Assembly: GCA_020847395.1 (NCBI GenBank)
Contig: JADLCD010000124.1
Span: forward strand, 46,403 to 110,402
Source: Chitinophagaceae bacterium
Lineage (GTDB): Bacteria > Bacteroidota > Bacteroidia > Chitinophagales > Chitinophagaceae
Length of the DNA stretch: 64,000 nt
Reading direction: 5' to 3'
In this document: positions 46,086 through 55,873 of the stretch, in pieces
Position numbering within the stretch: position 1 is the first letter of the stretch
How the letters are laid out: each line of letters opens with the position of its first letter
Notes under the pieces: generated by a model
The model's database searches: none
What the model was told of the DNA's origin: nothing
The model's input: only the letters and a program-made list of their open reading frames with translations
Translations under genes and position numbers: made by a program

Positions 46086-46526
46086 CTATTTACCATCCTG
46101 CTCAAAATCAAAATCAGGGCCAGCAGGGTTTTTAGGGTCTTCGCCATATTCGTTTGTGCCACGTGTTCCTTCAGTGAAAAACCAAACCAATAATATTATG
46201 CCCCCGATAAATGGTATTAAACCAATAAGATAATACCAACCGCTTTTGCCTATATCATGCAACCGTCGTACTGCTACAGCTAAGGATGGAAGAAATAATC
46301 CCAGTGCTGCTAAAAGGTAAACCATACCACAGATTGTTGTTAACCATCTACTTTCGGAGAGGGCGCCTATTAAAGCAAGTGCATAAAAAGGTAAAATTAA
46401 AATGAGCGTAGCCAATGTAAAATACCAATACTCTGACCGGCGTGCCCTGCCATTAAAATTGGAGTAATTTTCAAATACTACTTTTTTCCACCATCCGAAC
46501 ATTCCGGGATTTGTGTTTTGTTCCAT
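46086..46526 (-). CDS. DUF805 membrane protein
   Basis: 146 residues with three or four membrane helices. The DUF805 signature is seen: a cytoplasmic start with FENYSNFNGRARRSEYWYF, the loop VRRLHDIGKSGWYYLIGL, and a final helix followed by an acidic tail. The family is widespread and its function unknown. Confidence 0.9.
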   Translation of the reverse strand: MEQNTNPGMFGWWKKVVFENYSNFNGRARRSEYWYFTLATLILILPFYALALIGALSESRWLTTICGMVYLLAALGLFLPSLAVAVRRLHDIGKSGWYYLIGLIPFIGGIILLVWFFTEGTRGTNEYGEDPKNPAGPDFDFEQDGK

Positions 46527-46667
46527 AATTATTGTTTAGAAGTTATTAGAATAAATAAATATAACAATTTAAACGAAATGAACAACTATATAGTATTATG
46601 TTTCTAAACAATACAATTCAATACCAACAGTCGCTTTATATTAATTATCCTATGTAACCTAACAATA

Positions 46668-47333
46668 TTATCCAATTTCTTTTACCGTTCCATCAGCAAA
46701 ACCAACAATTACTTTTGATGCTACTTTCACAAACAAGCCACTTTCTACCACCCCTGAAATAGTATTTATCTGCTGCTGCAATGCAGCAGGGTCAGCAATC
46801 ACATCAAAATGACAATCCAAAATATAATTACTATTATCAGTGATGAATGTTTTTCCCTCTTTAACACGCAATATGGGTTTGCAACCCAATGCGGCAAGTT
46901 TTTTTGCTGTGTGCGTAGAACCAAATGGAATTACTTCTACCGGTAAAGGAAATTTACCCAAGGTTTCAACCAATTTACTTTCATCTGCAATTACAATAAA
47001 CATTTTACTTGCAACTGCTACAATTTTTTCACGTAGCAGTGCACCACCGCCGCCTTTAATAAGATTAAGATTTGTATCTACTTCATCCGCGCCATCAATA
47101 TCAATGTCCAACATATCTACCTGGTCTAATGGCTGCACATCAATATCAACTTCCCGGGCTAATCTTTCTGTTTCGTCAGAAGTAGCTACTGCCGTTACTT
47201 TCAAGCCTTGTTGTACACGTTCACCCAAATACTGAATAGCCCAATATGCGGTTGAGCCTGTTCCAAGCCCAACAATCATTCCATCCTTAATATAACTTAC
47301 TGCTTTAAATGCTGCTGCCTGTTTCGCGTTCAT
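46668..47333 (-). CDS. rpiA: Ribose-5-phosphate isomerase A
   Basis: 221 residues, the usual length. It interconverts ribose-5-phosphate and ribulose-5-phosphate in the pentose phosphate pathway. Motifs: GLGTGSTAYWA (phosphate binding), DGADEVD (catalytic acid region), KGGGGALLREK. It is flanked by repeats upstream and stands alone. Confidence 0.97.
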   Translation of the reverse strand: MNAKQAAAFKAVSYIKDGMIVGLGTGSTAYWAIQYLGERVQQGLKVTAVATSDETERLAREVDIDVQPLDQVDMLDIDIDGADEVDTNLNLIKGGGGALLREKIVAVASKMFIVIADESKLVETLGKFPLPVEVIPFGSTHTAKKLAALGCKPILRVKEGKTFITDNSNYILDCHFDVIADPAALQQQINTISGVVESGLFVKVASKVIVGFADGTVKEIG

Positions 47334-47355
47334 TTTTGTTTATTTTTTGCTTTGA

Positions 47356-47477
47356 GCTGTCAGCTATCGGCTGTCAGCTATCGCTGCCGGGTTTTATAAA
47401 AGTTTATCACTTTAATTAGAATACGAATCAATCCGATTGGCTGATGGCTGATAGCCCACCGCCGATAGCCCACCGCT
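47356..47477. repeat. Two tandem 14-base duplications
   Basis: GCTGTCAGCTATCG occurs twice in a row at 47356-47383. GATAGCCCACCGCC then GATAGCCCACCGCT occurs at 47450-47477, preceded by GGCTGATGGCTGATAG. Similar words are at 19321-19352 and 57618-57645. Confidence 0.75.
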
Positions 47478-47480
47478 TCT

Positions 47481-50390
47481 TTACTCCAATCCCCAAATTT
47501 TCCCTTTCATTGTTGCGGGTACGCCTTCTCTTAACCATTGTGTTGGTTTTTCATCTTTTAGTAACCAGTCAAAAAATTGCTGCTCACGTATCTGTATATC
47601 CTTCCTGTTTTTCCGTTGAATAAGATTATGCGCTTCGCCATTATAGTTTAATAACCAAACCGGTTTGTTTAAACGACGCAAGCCGGTAAACAACTCAATG
47701 CCCTGGTACCAGGGTACTGCGCCATCATTATCATTATGCATAATTACCAGCGGCGTTGTAACTTTTGGCAGATAGAACAGCGGTGAGTTCTGCATATATA
47801 GTTGCGGTTTTTCCCATAAAGTAGCGCCTATCCTGCTTTGCGATTTTTCATATTGAAACTGGCGGTTCATACCGCTTTCCCAACGTATACCACCATAGGC
47901 GCTGGTCATATTAGCTACAGGTGCTCCGGCCCATGCCGCTTTAAATAGCCTGGTTTGTGTAATGAGATATGCCGTTTGATAACCGCCCCAGCTTTGTCCT
48001 TGTAAGCCAATCCTCGTACTGTCAACCCAGCCTTTTTTTACCAATGCTCTTGCACCGCTTACTATATAATTATAAGCGCTCCTGCCTGGATAACCATCAG
48101 TATATGAAATATCAGGAGCTAAAACAATATAACCCCTGCTCACAAAAAATGAAATGTTTAAGCGGCTTGGTGTAGGCGCAGGTGGTATATACTGAAATAA
48201 TCCATCACTCAATTTTTCATAGAAGTAACAAATGGCAGGATACTTCTTTTTAGGGTCATAATTCTCCGGTTTGTACACAATGCCTGTTGCTTCCTTTCCA
48301 TTATATGCCTTCCAGGTAAACAGCTCTGCCGTTCCCCAATTGTATGCAGATTGTTGCGGGTTGATGGCACTTAGTTTTATTTCTTTGTTCCAGTTTGCAT
48401 TGGTATATAAATCAGGAGGTGCAATATATGTTTCTTTCGTGTAGGCATACACGTTGCTGTCTGCTGCTTTCAACAAGTTTCTTTCAATTGAAAATGGGCC
48501 GCTGAAAATGGGCTCAAGCTTTCCATCACTTACAAAGTTTAATTTTGCCAGCCCGGAGTTTTTGTTTTTTTCATTAAAAGCGTAGAATAGCAATTCCTGG
48601 GAAGGTGTAACAAATAGTTCGTCCTCATCGGTTTGTATATACCTGTACCTGGTTCCCGTTTTTCTGCCTGTTTTAGTAATATTTACCGGCGCTATTACAT
48701 CAGCCGGATCAACCTGCCACACGTCAAAACGATCATATATTAAAACAGCAAGGTCACTTTGTGTCCAATCCATTATACCATAGGCTGTGGGGTTAGACGG
48801 CATATCAAAATCTTCCTGGTAAAGTTTAACCGGAATTTTTGCTGTAAAATTTTTCAACGTGCCATTCTTCCATGCGAAATAGTTTTTTGCTTTGGCATCA
48901 TACCAGAAAATATATTTTCCTGCGGGTGATATTCCTATCTGTCCCTCAATATCTTTTTTTATGATTTGCCTTGTTCCGTCATCGGCTTTAATACTATAAA
49001 CATCTTTTAGCGTATTGCCTTGCCACTGCAAGGCAATTCGGTTATTGATGTCTGTTATACCGGCAAAAACACTGCCATCGCCATCCGTATCAGTAATCAC
49101 TGTTGGTATTTCTTTATCAGCCAATTGAATAAATCTTTTATTGCTAAGATTTATTACAGCGAGATAATTTCTTTTCAATTCCAGGTCAAGATTTTTTAGC
49201 TGCATTGTTTGCAGGTAATCGTCTTTATAATTCCATACATCTACTTTTACCAAGTCTATATCAATAAGTGAGGTGTCTTTAGGCGGTTGTATAGGAGCCG
49301 TGCCTGCAAATAATCTATTGCCTGATTTACTGAATTTCAATGCTGCATTTTCACTTATCCCCCAGCCTATCGGCATGCCTGCAATGTTTTTATCAGCAAG
49401 CATTTTTGCCGTATCCTGTCCGTTTTTCCAGTACCAGAGTTTATAAAATTTTTGCAACGATTTGGCGCTGCTGTCTCTTTCTGCCACAAAAGCTACCTGT
49501 GTTCCATTTTCATCTATCGTAAAATTTTTAAAATCATTTCCGCCTCTTGTAATAGTGTCAAACCTGTTTTCTGCTGTTCTGAAAACTTTTACTACCGCTT
49601 TGCTCAAACTATCTTTTTTATTGCGGGTAGTTTCAATAAGCAGAATATTACCATTCCTGCTCCAGGTGTATTCATTTACCAATGGAACCACTTCAGCAGT
49701 AGCCGTACTAAGATTGTATATGGATAAAGGAGTGCCTTCTTCCGTTTTTCCTTCTTCATTTCTGTCGTCGTCAGCATAATCTCCATCTGCTTTTATTACA
49801 GGAGGGTTGGTTATTTTTTGTCTCTTTTTTGCCTGTTCAGGCGTAGGTGCAGTTGTATTTTTCTTAGTAGAATCTATTTTAAGCGCAAGCGAATCCGAAG
49901 ATTTATTTTTTGATGTATCTGCCAACGTTTTTTCTAATTGCCATGCTACCCATTGCGCATTTTTTTTAGGAACCTGGTATGATTTTACTCTTGCTATTTT
50001 TGTAATACTGTCTTTTTCCAGTTCCATTATTGCCAATGAATCTTTAGGAAACTCATCTGGTTTTTTCTTTTTAATCTGCGCCTGGCGGGTATCAGCGTAA
50101 GGTGGTTTTATTTTAAAGATGGCGTAGCGGCTATCAGGTGTAATAGTAACATTATATCCTCTTGGTATGGTATTTTTATAGGTTGCATCCGTAGATTGAA
50201 TCACGAGGGTTCCATCACCTTCCTGCACGTTTATTACATAAGCAATCCATTTCCCATTATCACTAATCTTTTTTTCGCCAATGCTTTGCCAGCTATCATA
50301 TACGGTGTGGTTAAGAGGTTTCTTTTGGGCATAAACTGTTGTATTTGTCAGGAGTAAAAGGAAGAAAACTATTTTTTTCATGCTCATCAT
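47481..50390 (-). CDS. S9-family (prolyl oligopeptidase-type) peptidase
   Basis: 969 residues, exported (signal about 1-21, TTVYAQ). The long N-terminal half is a beta-propeller domain with a Lys/Asp-rich insert (about 160-210). The C-terminal alpha/beta hydrolase has nucleophile S800 in GQSWGG, the acid in HNDNDGAVPW and the base histidine in NGEAHNL. It likely trims peptides in the periplasm or at the surface. Start choice among three nearby ATGs is uncertain by three residues. Confidence 0.92.
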   Translation of the reverse strand: MMSMKKIVFFLLLLTNTTVYAQKKPLNHTVYDSWQSIGEKKISDNGKWIAYVINVQEGDGTLVIQSTDATYKNTIPRGYNVTITPDSRYAIFKIKPPYADTRQAQIKKKKPDEFPKDSLAIMELEKDSITKIARVKSYQVPKKNAQWVAWQLEKTLADTSKNKSSDSLALKIDSTKKNTTAPTPEQAKKRQKITNPPVIKADGDYADDDRNEEGKTEEGTPLSIYNLSTATAEVVPLVNEYTWSRNGNILLIETTRNKKDSLSKAVVKVFRTAENRFDTITRGGNDFKNFTIDENGTQVAFVAERDSSAKSLQKFYKLWYWKNGQDTAKMLADKNIAGMPIGWGISENAALKFSKSGNRLFAGTAPIQPPKDTSLIDIDLVKVDVWNYKDDYLQTMQLKNLDLELKRNYLAVINLSNKRFIQLADKEIPTVITDTDGDGSVFAGITDINNRIALQWQGNTLKDVYSIKADDGTRQIIKKDIEGQIGISPAGKYIFWYDAKAKNYFAWKNGTLKNFTAKIPVKLYQEDFDMPSNPTAYGIMDWTQSDLAVLIYDRFDVWQVDPADVIAPVNITKTGRKTGTRYRYIQTDEDELFVTPSQELLFYAFNEKNKNSGLAKLNFVSDGKLEPIFSGPFSIERNLLKAADSNVYAYTKETYIAPPDLYTNANWNKEIKLSAINPQQSAYNWGTAELFTWKAYNGKEATGIVYKPENYDPKKKYPAICYFYEKLSDGLFQYIPPAPTPSRLNISFFVSRGYIVLAPDISYTDGYPGRSAYNYIVSGARALVKKGWVDSTRIGLQGQSWGGYQTAYLITQTRLFKAAWAGAPVANMTSAYGGIRWESGMNRQFQYEKSQSRIGATLWEKPQLYMQNSPLFYLPKVTTPLVIMHNDNDGAVPWYQGIELFTGLRRLNKPVWLLNYNGEAHNLIQRKNRKDIQIREQQFFDWLLKDEKPTQWLREGVPATMKGKIWGLE

Positions 50391-50600
50391 TTATAATAAA
50401 GTCTTTTTATTTTCAGGCTTCTGTATAATCTATAACCTGTAAAAATACATCAATAGCAATCAAAGTAATTCCGTAACAGAATCATTCTGCTAAAAAATGA
50501 TGAATTAGCTGAAAACACTTGTACACTTTATAGAAAAAGTAAGCGTTCTTTCAGGAAGGATTTTGCAGATATGCAATAAATATATTGAAAGTTATACCCT

Positions 50601-51383
50601 TTAGTTCAAGGCTTCTGCAGGCGCTTTTGAAGAAATTTCTACATAACTATTGCGCACTTTGCGGCGGTAGTTTTTAAACAAACTCTGCCATTGTATTTTC
50701 AGTACGCCCAAAATCCCTTCTTTCACAATGTTTTTATTCATTTTGGAAGCGCCGAATTTTCTATCAATAAATGTTATAGGAACTTCAACTATTTTGAATC
50801 CGAGTTTCCATGCGGCAAACTTCATTTCTATCTGGAACGCGTATCCTACAAAGTTAATCTCGTCAAAATTGATAGTTTCCAGCACTTCTCTTTTATAACA
50901 AACAAAACCGGCAGTAGGGTCTTTAACCGGCATCCAGGTTACTATCCTGGTATATAATGCACCACCTTTTGAAAGTACATTTCTTTCAAAGCCCCAATTC
51001 TCCGTATTGCCGCCTTTTACATATCTTGAACCAACCACAACATCACCACCGGCACGGCTTGCTTTATAAAGTCGCTCAAGGTCTGCAGGGTCGTGCGAAA
51101 AATCCGCATCCATCTCAAAAATATATTTGTACCCTTTTTCGAGCGCCCACTTAAAACCGTGAATATATGCAGTTCCGAGACCTTGTTTTCCTTTTCTTAC
51201 TTCGAGAAATATTTGCCCGGGATAAAGTGGTTGCAATGCTCTTACTGCATCGGCTGTTCCGTCGGGAGAACTATCATCCACCACCAGCACATGAAAGCCA
51301 AGTTGCATATCCATTACGGCAAGCAAAATCAGCTTTATGTTTTCACTCTCATTATATGTCGGTATAATCACTAGTTTTTCCAA
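50601..51383 (-). CDS. GT2 polyprenyl-phosphate mannosyltransferase-like enzyme
   Basis: 260 residues. The GT-A fold shows IPTYNESENI at the start, VVDDSSPDGTADAV, and the metal motif EMDADFSHDP. These fit dolichyl/polyprenyl-phosphate mannose synthases, which load a lipid carrier for glycan or protein glycosylation. No membrane helices follow, so it is a soluble or peripheral form. It lies 55 bases after the exonuclease gene. Confidence 0.88.
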   Translation of the reverse strand: MEKLVIIPTYNESENIKLILLAVMDMQLGFHVLVVDDSSPDGTADAVRALQPLYPGQIFLEVRKGKQGLGTAYIHGFKWALEKGYKYIFEMDADFSHDPADLERLYKASRAGGDVVVGSRYVKGGNTENWGFERNVLSKGGALYTRIVTWMPVKDPTAGFVCYKREVLETINFDEINFVGYAFQIEMKFAAWKLGFKIVEVPITFIDRKFGASKMNKNIVKEGILGVLKIQWQSLFKNYRRKVRNSYVEISSKAPAEALN

Positions 51384-51438
51384 GGATATAACTTTTTATG
51401 CTATAAAATTACTTGATACTTTATTTGTTAAAAATGTT

Positions 51439-52209
51439 TTACGCTTTCTTTAACAGGGTTCTGTTTAAAATCTCGGTCAACTTCTGTTTAGTATGCATGG
51501 CAAAATCTCCCTTCATCATCCAGTCGTAATACTGGGGCTCTAATTTCAAAACATCAACCACCCGTTTGCCTTTATGTTTGCCGAAATTAAAGATTTCTAC
51601 GCCATTTTCCATCACAAACCTGCGTGCGAAATCCACAATTGGTTCACTTCCTGTAAATTTCATTACTGACTCTACAGAAAAACCTAACTGGGGATATTTT
51701 TCAAGCTGAGACTCAAGTATTTCGCAGGTAGCCTGCGCATCAGCCTCTGCACTATGCGCATTTTCCAGGTTTTTATCGCAGTAAAACTTATAAGCAGCGC
51801 CAAGTGTGCGGGGTTCCATCATGTGATAAACCTTTTGAACATCAAGCATATGCCTGTCAGCAACATCAAAATCCAACCCTGCACGCAAAAACTCCTCCAC
51901 CAATAATGGTATATCAAAGCGATTGGAGTTATAACCTGCCAGGTCACAGTTATCAAGAAACTGCCTGATTTCATTGGCCACCTGCTTAAAAGCCGGCGCA
52001 TCTTTCACCATGTCATCAGTAATACCGTGAACATCTGATGCTCCTTTAGGGATAGGCATCTGGGGATTGATGAGCTTTCTTTTAACGACCCTTGTACTAT
52101 CAGGAGATAGTCTTACAATGGCAATTTCTACAATGCGGTCTGTGGCAAGATTTACGCCTGTGGTTTCTAAATCAATAAAGGCTACCGGGCGAGTAAGTTG
52201 CAATGGCAT
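51439..52209 (-). CDS. DnaQ-like 3'-5' exonuclease
   Basis: 256 residues. The DEDDh residues are seen: FIDLETTG, YNSNRFDIPLL, and HSAEADAQAT. Residues about 205-250 add a small C-terminal domain with FGKHKGKRVVDVLKLEPQYY, similar to DUF3820. It is probably a proofreading or repair nuclease, but not necessarily a subunit of replicative polymerase. Confidence 0.9.
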   Translation of the reverse strand: MPLQLTRPVAFIDLETTGVNLATDRIVEIAIVRLSPDSTRVVKRKLINPQMPIPKGASDVHGITDDMVKDAPAFKQVANEIRQFLDNCDLAGYNSNRFDIPLLVEEFLRAGLDFDVADRHMLDVQKVYHMMEPRTLGAAYKFYCDKNLENAHSAEADAQATCEILESQLEKYPQLGFSVESVMKFTGSEPIVDFARRFVMENGVEIFNFGKHKGKRVVDVLKLEPQYYDWMMKGDFAMHTKQKLTEILNRTLLKKA

Positions 52210-52600
52210 ATTATAATGTTAGAATAAACTTGGCAAACTTCGGAAATTCTTATGACTTTACCTTTTGTGTTTTAAAGTGATTTTAATTTTATGCGGGCGA
52301 TGCCTTAAATAATGGATATTTGTCTTAATTATTATTGTTGAGGAATGTTAAATTAAATGATAGTGAGGAACATATATTGCGCTGCAAGATATTGATAAAC
52401 AAAATATTAATTAAATTAGCTGTTTAGTTGATATAGCGTAAATAGAATATTAACTTGTTCCTTTGGCATATGGTTTGTTTCTTTGCAGTACTCCTTACCG
52501 GTAGTATATCCAAACCTCCCTTTGAAAAATTAAGAATATTTCCTACTCCTACGAGCGCCGTGCTTGGAACAATTTATTACTACCTAAAACTTATTACAAA
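52210..52600. other. Intergenic stretch, 391 bp
   Basis: AT-rich, with no gene, strong hairpin or clear repeat that I can see. It must hold the promoters for the exonuclease gene to the left and the small lipoprotein to the right, but no full consensus match was found. Confidence 0.4.
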
Positions 52601-52717
52601 ATGAAAAAAATTATTGCAGCAATTGTGCTTGTACTCGTAATCGGAGCAACATTTACATCCTGTACTTCTTCAAGAGGTGGTTGCAAAGCCAACTCAGGAA
52701 TGGTGGGATACAGATAA
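52601..52717 (+). CDS. Tiny lipoprotein, 38 residues
   Basis: The frame starts at ATG 52601 and stops at TAA 52715-52717. It is a lipoprotein signal (KKIIAAIVLVLVIGATFTSC, C21) with a mature part of 18 residues holding a second cysteine and Gly-Cys (RGGCKANSGMVGYR). Tiny proteins ending in a GGC-x-G-(M/I)-x-G-Y pattern are common in Bacteroidota, without known role. A terminator follows 28 bases later, as expected of a real transcript. Confidence 0.75.
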   Translation: MKKIIAAIVLVLVIGATFTSCTSSRGGCKANSGMVGYR

Positions 52718-52744
52718 ATAACTGTCTACAACATGAATATCAAA

Positions 52745-52777
52745 CCACTTCAATGTTAAAATTGGAGTGGCTTTTTT
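52745..52777 (+). terminator. Intrinsic terminator of the small lipoprotein gene
   Basis: CCACTTCAAT, loop GTTAAA, ATTGGAGTGG (one G-T pair), then CTTTTTTG. Confidence 0.8.
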
Positions 52778-52851
52778 GTTTTATGAATGTTCTGCTATAA
52801 TTTTTAGTGTTAATAACCGAAAATTGATAAGCTACCAATCTGGGTTAACTA

Positions 52852-52859
52852 TACATTTG
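52852..52859 (+). promoter_or_regulatory. Possible -7 box for bshC
   Basis: TACATTTG matches TAnnTTTG exactly, but the only upstream TTG (52824-52826) is 25 bases away, more than the usual 19-20. The leader would be short. Confidence 0.3.
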
Positions 52860-52879
52860 CTTTTATTTTTAACAATGTC

Positions 52880-54475
52880 ATGAATTATACTTCAAGGGGA
52901 ATAAAACACGAAACAACTAAGGCTTTCTCACATTTGGCTACAGACTATATTAATCAACCTGATTTTTTAAAAAACTTCTATACCAATACACCCGATTTAC
53001 AGGGCTTACATAATGCTATAACAGATAAAAAGAATAAGAGCGTAAATCGTGAATTACTGGTTGAGGCACTTACTGAACAATATAAAAATATTGATACTTC
53101 TGAAAAGGTTTTAGCAAATATTCAGCAATTATCTCTTGAAAATACATTCACCATTTGTACGGCACACCAGCCCAATATTTTTACCGGTTATTTATACTTT
53201 GTATATAAAATACTGCATGCTGTAAAAATTGCGGAAGAGCTGAAAAGTAAATTTCCGGAAAACAATTATGTACCGGTCTATTATATGGGAAGCGAGGATA
53301 ATGATATTGAGGAGTTAAACCATATTAATTTGAACGGCGACAGGCTTACCTGGCAAACCACGCAATCCGGCTCGGTAGGCAGAATGCATACCAAAGGTAT
53401 TGCAGAGGTTATTGAACAAATCAGCGGGCGGCTTTCTATTTTTCCACATGGCCCTGCATTGATTGCAGTGCTTAAAGATGCATATCTTACATCCTCCACA
53501 ATACAGGAAGCTACTTTAAAACTGGTTAACTTTTTATTTAAAGCATATGGAGTAGTTGTATTAATAGCAGATACCCCTGTTTTAAAAAAGCAGATGATAC
53601 CTGTATTTAAAGATGACCTCTTTAACCACAAACCTAAAAATATTGTTGAAGCAACTGCCAGGCGATTATCGGAGAAATATCATATACAGGTAACCCCAAG
53701 AGATATTAACCTGTTTTACATGAAAGATAATTTGCGTGAAAGGATTGTAAAAGATGATAATGGCTTCCGTATAAATAATACAGAGATATATTTTACAAAA
53801 GAAGCAATGGAAAAAGAGCTGGAAAATAATCCTCAAAGGTTTAGCCCGAATGTTGTGTTGCGTGGACTTTACCAGGAAACTATTTTACCGGATATCGCTT
53901 TTATAGGTGGCGGTTCTGAAATTGCTTACTGGCTTGAGTTGAAAGATTTGTTTATACACTACAATATTCCGTTTCCTGTTTTGATTGTAAGAAATTCTTT
54001 TTTGATTATAGAAGAAAAAATGGCTGAGCTGGCAGGTAAGCTTCGTATAGACGATGAGCTTTTATTTGATGATGCCAATACTATATTCAGCACATTGGTT
54101 AAGGCACAAAGTCATCAGCAATTATCTGTTAAAAAAGAAAGCGCTGCTTTGGCAGATATATATGAGCAAATAAAAAAAATAAGTGCCGGTGTAGATCCTA
54201 CGCTAAGGCAGCATGTTGATGTTTTAAAAACCAGGGCTGAAAAAAACCTGGAAAGGTTAGAGAAAAAAATACTCAGGGCTGAAAAGAGAAAACATCAGGA
54301 CCAGCAGGCACAAATCATAAAACTGAAAACACAACTGTTTCCCAATAATAGCTTGCAGGAAAGAGTGGAAAATATATTACCTTATTATGCAAAATATGGG
54401 GATGCGTTTATCAGCATGCTGTATGAGCATTCGCCTGCTCTTCACCAGCAGTTTACCATTATAACGCAGCAATAA
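52880..54475 (+). CDS. bshC: Bacillithiol synthase BshC (cysteine-adding enzyme)
   Basis: 531 residues, the typical BshC length. It joins cysteine to glucosaminyl-malate in the final bacillithiol step. The nucleotide-binding fold is marked by TAHQPNIFTGYLYFVYKI and VYYMGSEDNDIEELNH; the later DIAFIGGGSEIAYWLELK is conserved. Residues about 420-480 form a long coiled coil (EKNLERLEKKILRAEKRKHQ). Its stop is one base from the stop of the convergent GH13 gene. Confidence 0.94.
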   Translation: MNYTSRGIKHETTKAFSHLATDYINQPDFLKNFYTNTPDLQGLHNAITDKKNKSVNRELLVEALTEQYKNIDTSEKVLANIQQLSLENTFTICTAHQPNIFTGYLYFVYKILHAVKIAEELKSKFPENNYVPVYYMGSEDNDIEELNHINLNGDRLTWQTTQSGSVGRMHTKGIAEVIEQISGRLSIFPHGPALIAVLKDAYLTSSTIQEATLKLVNFLFKAYGVVVLIADTPVLKKQMIPVFKDDLFNHKPKNIVEATARRLSEKYHIQVTPRDINLFYMKDNLRERIVKDDNGFRINNTEIYFTKEAMEKELENNPQRFSPNVVLRGLYQETILPDIAFIGGGSEIAYWLELKDLFIHYNIPFPVLIVRNSFLIIEEKMAELAGKLRIDDELLFDDANTIFSTLVKAQSHQQLSVKKESAALADIYEQIKKISAGVDPTLRQHVDVLKTRAEKNLERLEKKILRAEKRKHQDQQAQIIKLKTQLFPNNSLQERVENILPYYAKYGDAFISMLYEHSPALHQQFTIITQQ

Positions 54476-54476
54476 A

Positions 54477-55772
54477 TCAATTTACATATACTTTATATCC
54501 CCATTGCTGAAGCGACAGTTTTTTATCGGTAATAAAATTTTTTGATTTACCGGTAAAAAGTTCTTTCATCGTACCGGCAATATTTATGTTGGGCTGTATG
54601 GTTGAGGGATAGGGTGACAGGTTTAAAAATACCAACACATTGTTTTTACCATATGTTCTCAGGTATGCGAGAATATCGCCATCTGAGGTAACAGGTAAAA
54701 TGTTTGTTTGTACCAACGGGCTACCCGCTGCCAATGCCGGATGCTCTGAATGTAGTTTCAACAAGGTTTTATAAAAATCAGCCAGCTCATATTTACCACT
54801 CCACTCAATTACATCTTTATCAAAAAACATTAGTCTTTTATGGTTAGGCATTTCCTGCCCACTATATATAAGCGGAATACCATTCCATGTAAAACTTAAA
54901 ACAGCCAATGCTAAAGCCATATCGCCATACTTATCAAACTCGGTTCCATTCCAGCTATTTTCATCATGATTGGAAGTGAAGTATAAACCGGTTGTATCTG
55001 GCGGATAAGTTTTCTCATATTGCAGCAACAAATCTTTTAATACCTGCACATTTCTATTGTGTTTGTAAAAGTCTTCTGTAGCGTGCATCCATTTCCATGC
55101 ATAAGCTGCATCAAACACTTCCATATAGTCAGGGTTTTCAATAGCATCAAATTCTCCTAACCAGAAAAGAGGTTTTATCTTTTCAAGTTCCGGTCTTGCT
55201 TTTTGCCAAAAATGTAACTCAACCCATGAAGCGAGGTCACAACGAAACCCATCAATATCGCATGTGGTAATCCAGTATTTCATTGCCTCAATCATTGCCT
55301 TAACTAAGGCAGGGTTATCATAATCCAGTTCAATAATATCATCCATGCCGGCGGCTGCCATAAAACTGCCATCTGTGTTTTTCTTATAAAAATCGGGGTT
55401 GGTTTTAGTCCATGTATGATCCCACCCTGTATGATTGGCAACCCAGTCAAGAATTACCTTAAAGCCGGATTTTTGCGCTTGTTTTACAAACTGTTTAAAA
55501 TCTTCCAGCTCACCAAATTCAGGATTTATAGTTGTATAATCAGAACAGGCATAGTAGCTGCCCATGGTTCCTTTCATCTTTTCTTTTGCAATTGGCGTTA
55601 TGGGCATTATCCACAGGGTTTGAACGCCCATAGCTTTAAGTCTTGGTAATTCTTTCAAAAATGCTTTAAAAGTGCCTTCCGGGCTGTATTGTCTAAAGTT
55701 AACCTCGTAAATATTTGTATTGTAACTCCATTCTACGCGTTTAAATGGTCTTGAAATGCTATTTCCACTCAT
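54477..55772 (-). CDS. Cytoplasmic GH13 alpha-amylase-family enzyme
   Basis: 431 residues, no signal peptide. The GH13 barrel has GSYYACSDYT (region I), DWVANHTGWD, nucleophile D179 (GFRCDLASW), acid/base E207 (FWLGEFDA) and D270 (SNHDENSW). It should cut or transfer alpha-1,4 glucans inside the cell, where MalQ (21923-24649) would act on the products. It is divergent from ispH. Confidence 0.92.
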   Translation of the reverse strand: MSGNSISRPFKRVEWSYNTNIYEVNFRQYSPEGTFKAFLKELPRLKAMGVQTLWIMPITPIAKEKMKGTMGSYYACSDYTTINPEFGELEDFKQFVKQAQKSGFKVILDWVANHTGWDHTWTKTNPDFYKKNTDGSFMAAAGMDDIIELDYDNPALVKAMIEAMKYWITTCDIDGFRCDLASWVELHFWQKARPELEKIKPLFWLGEFDAIENPDYMEVFDAAYAWKWMHATEDFYKHNRNVQVLKDLLLQYEKTYPPDTTGLYFTSNHDENSWNGTEFDKYGDMALALAVLSFTWNGIPLIYSGQEMPNHKRLMFFDKDVIEWSGKYELADFYKTLLKLHSEHPALAAGSPLVQTNILPVTSDGDILAYLRTYGKNNVLVFLNLSPYPSTIQPNINIAGTMKELFTGKSKNFITDKKLSLQQWGYKVYVN

Positions 55773-55873
55773 ATTTATTCTTATTATTTTATTATGGGGG
55801 AAGATACAGCTTTTTCGAGTGGAGAGAATAGATGTTCATATCCTGATTTAATCTTCATAATTTCGCAAACGGA

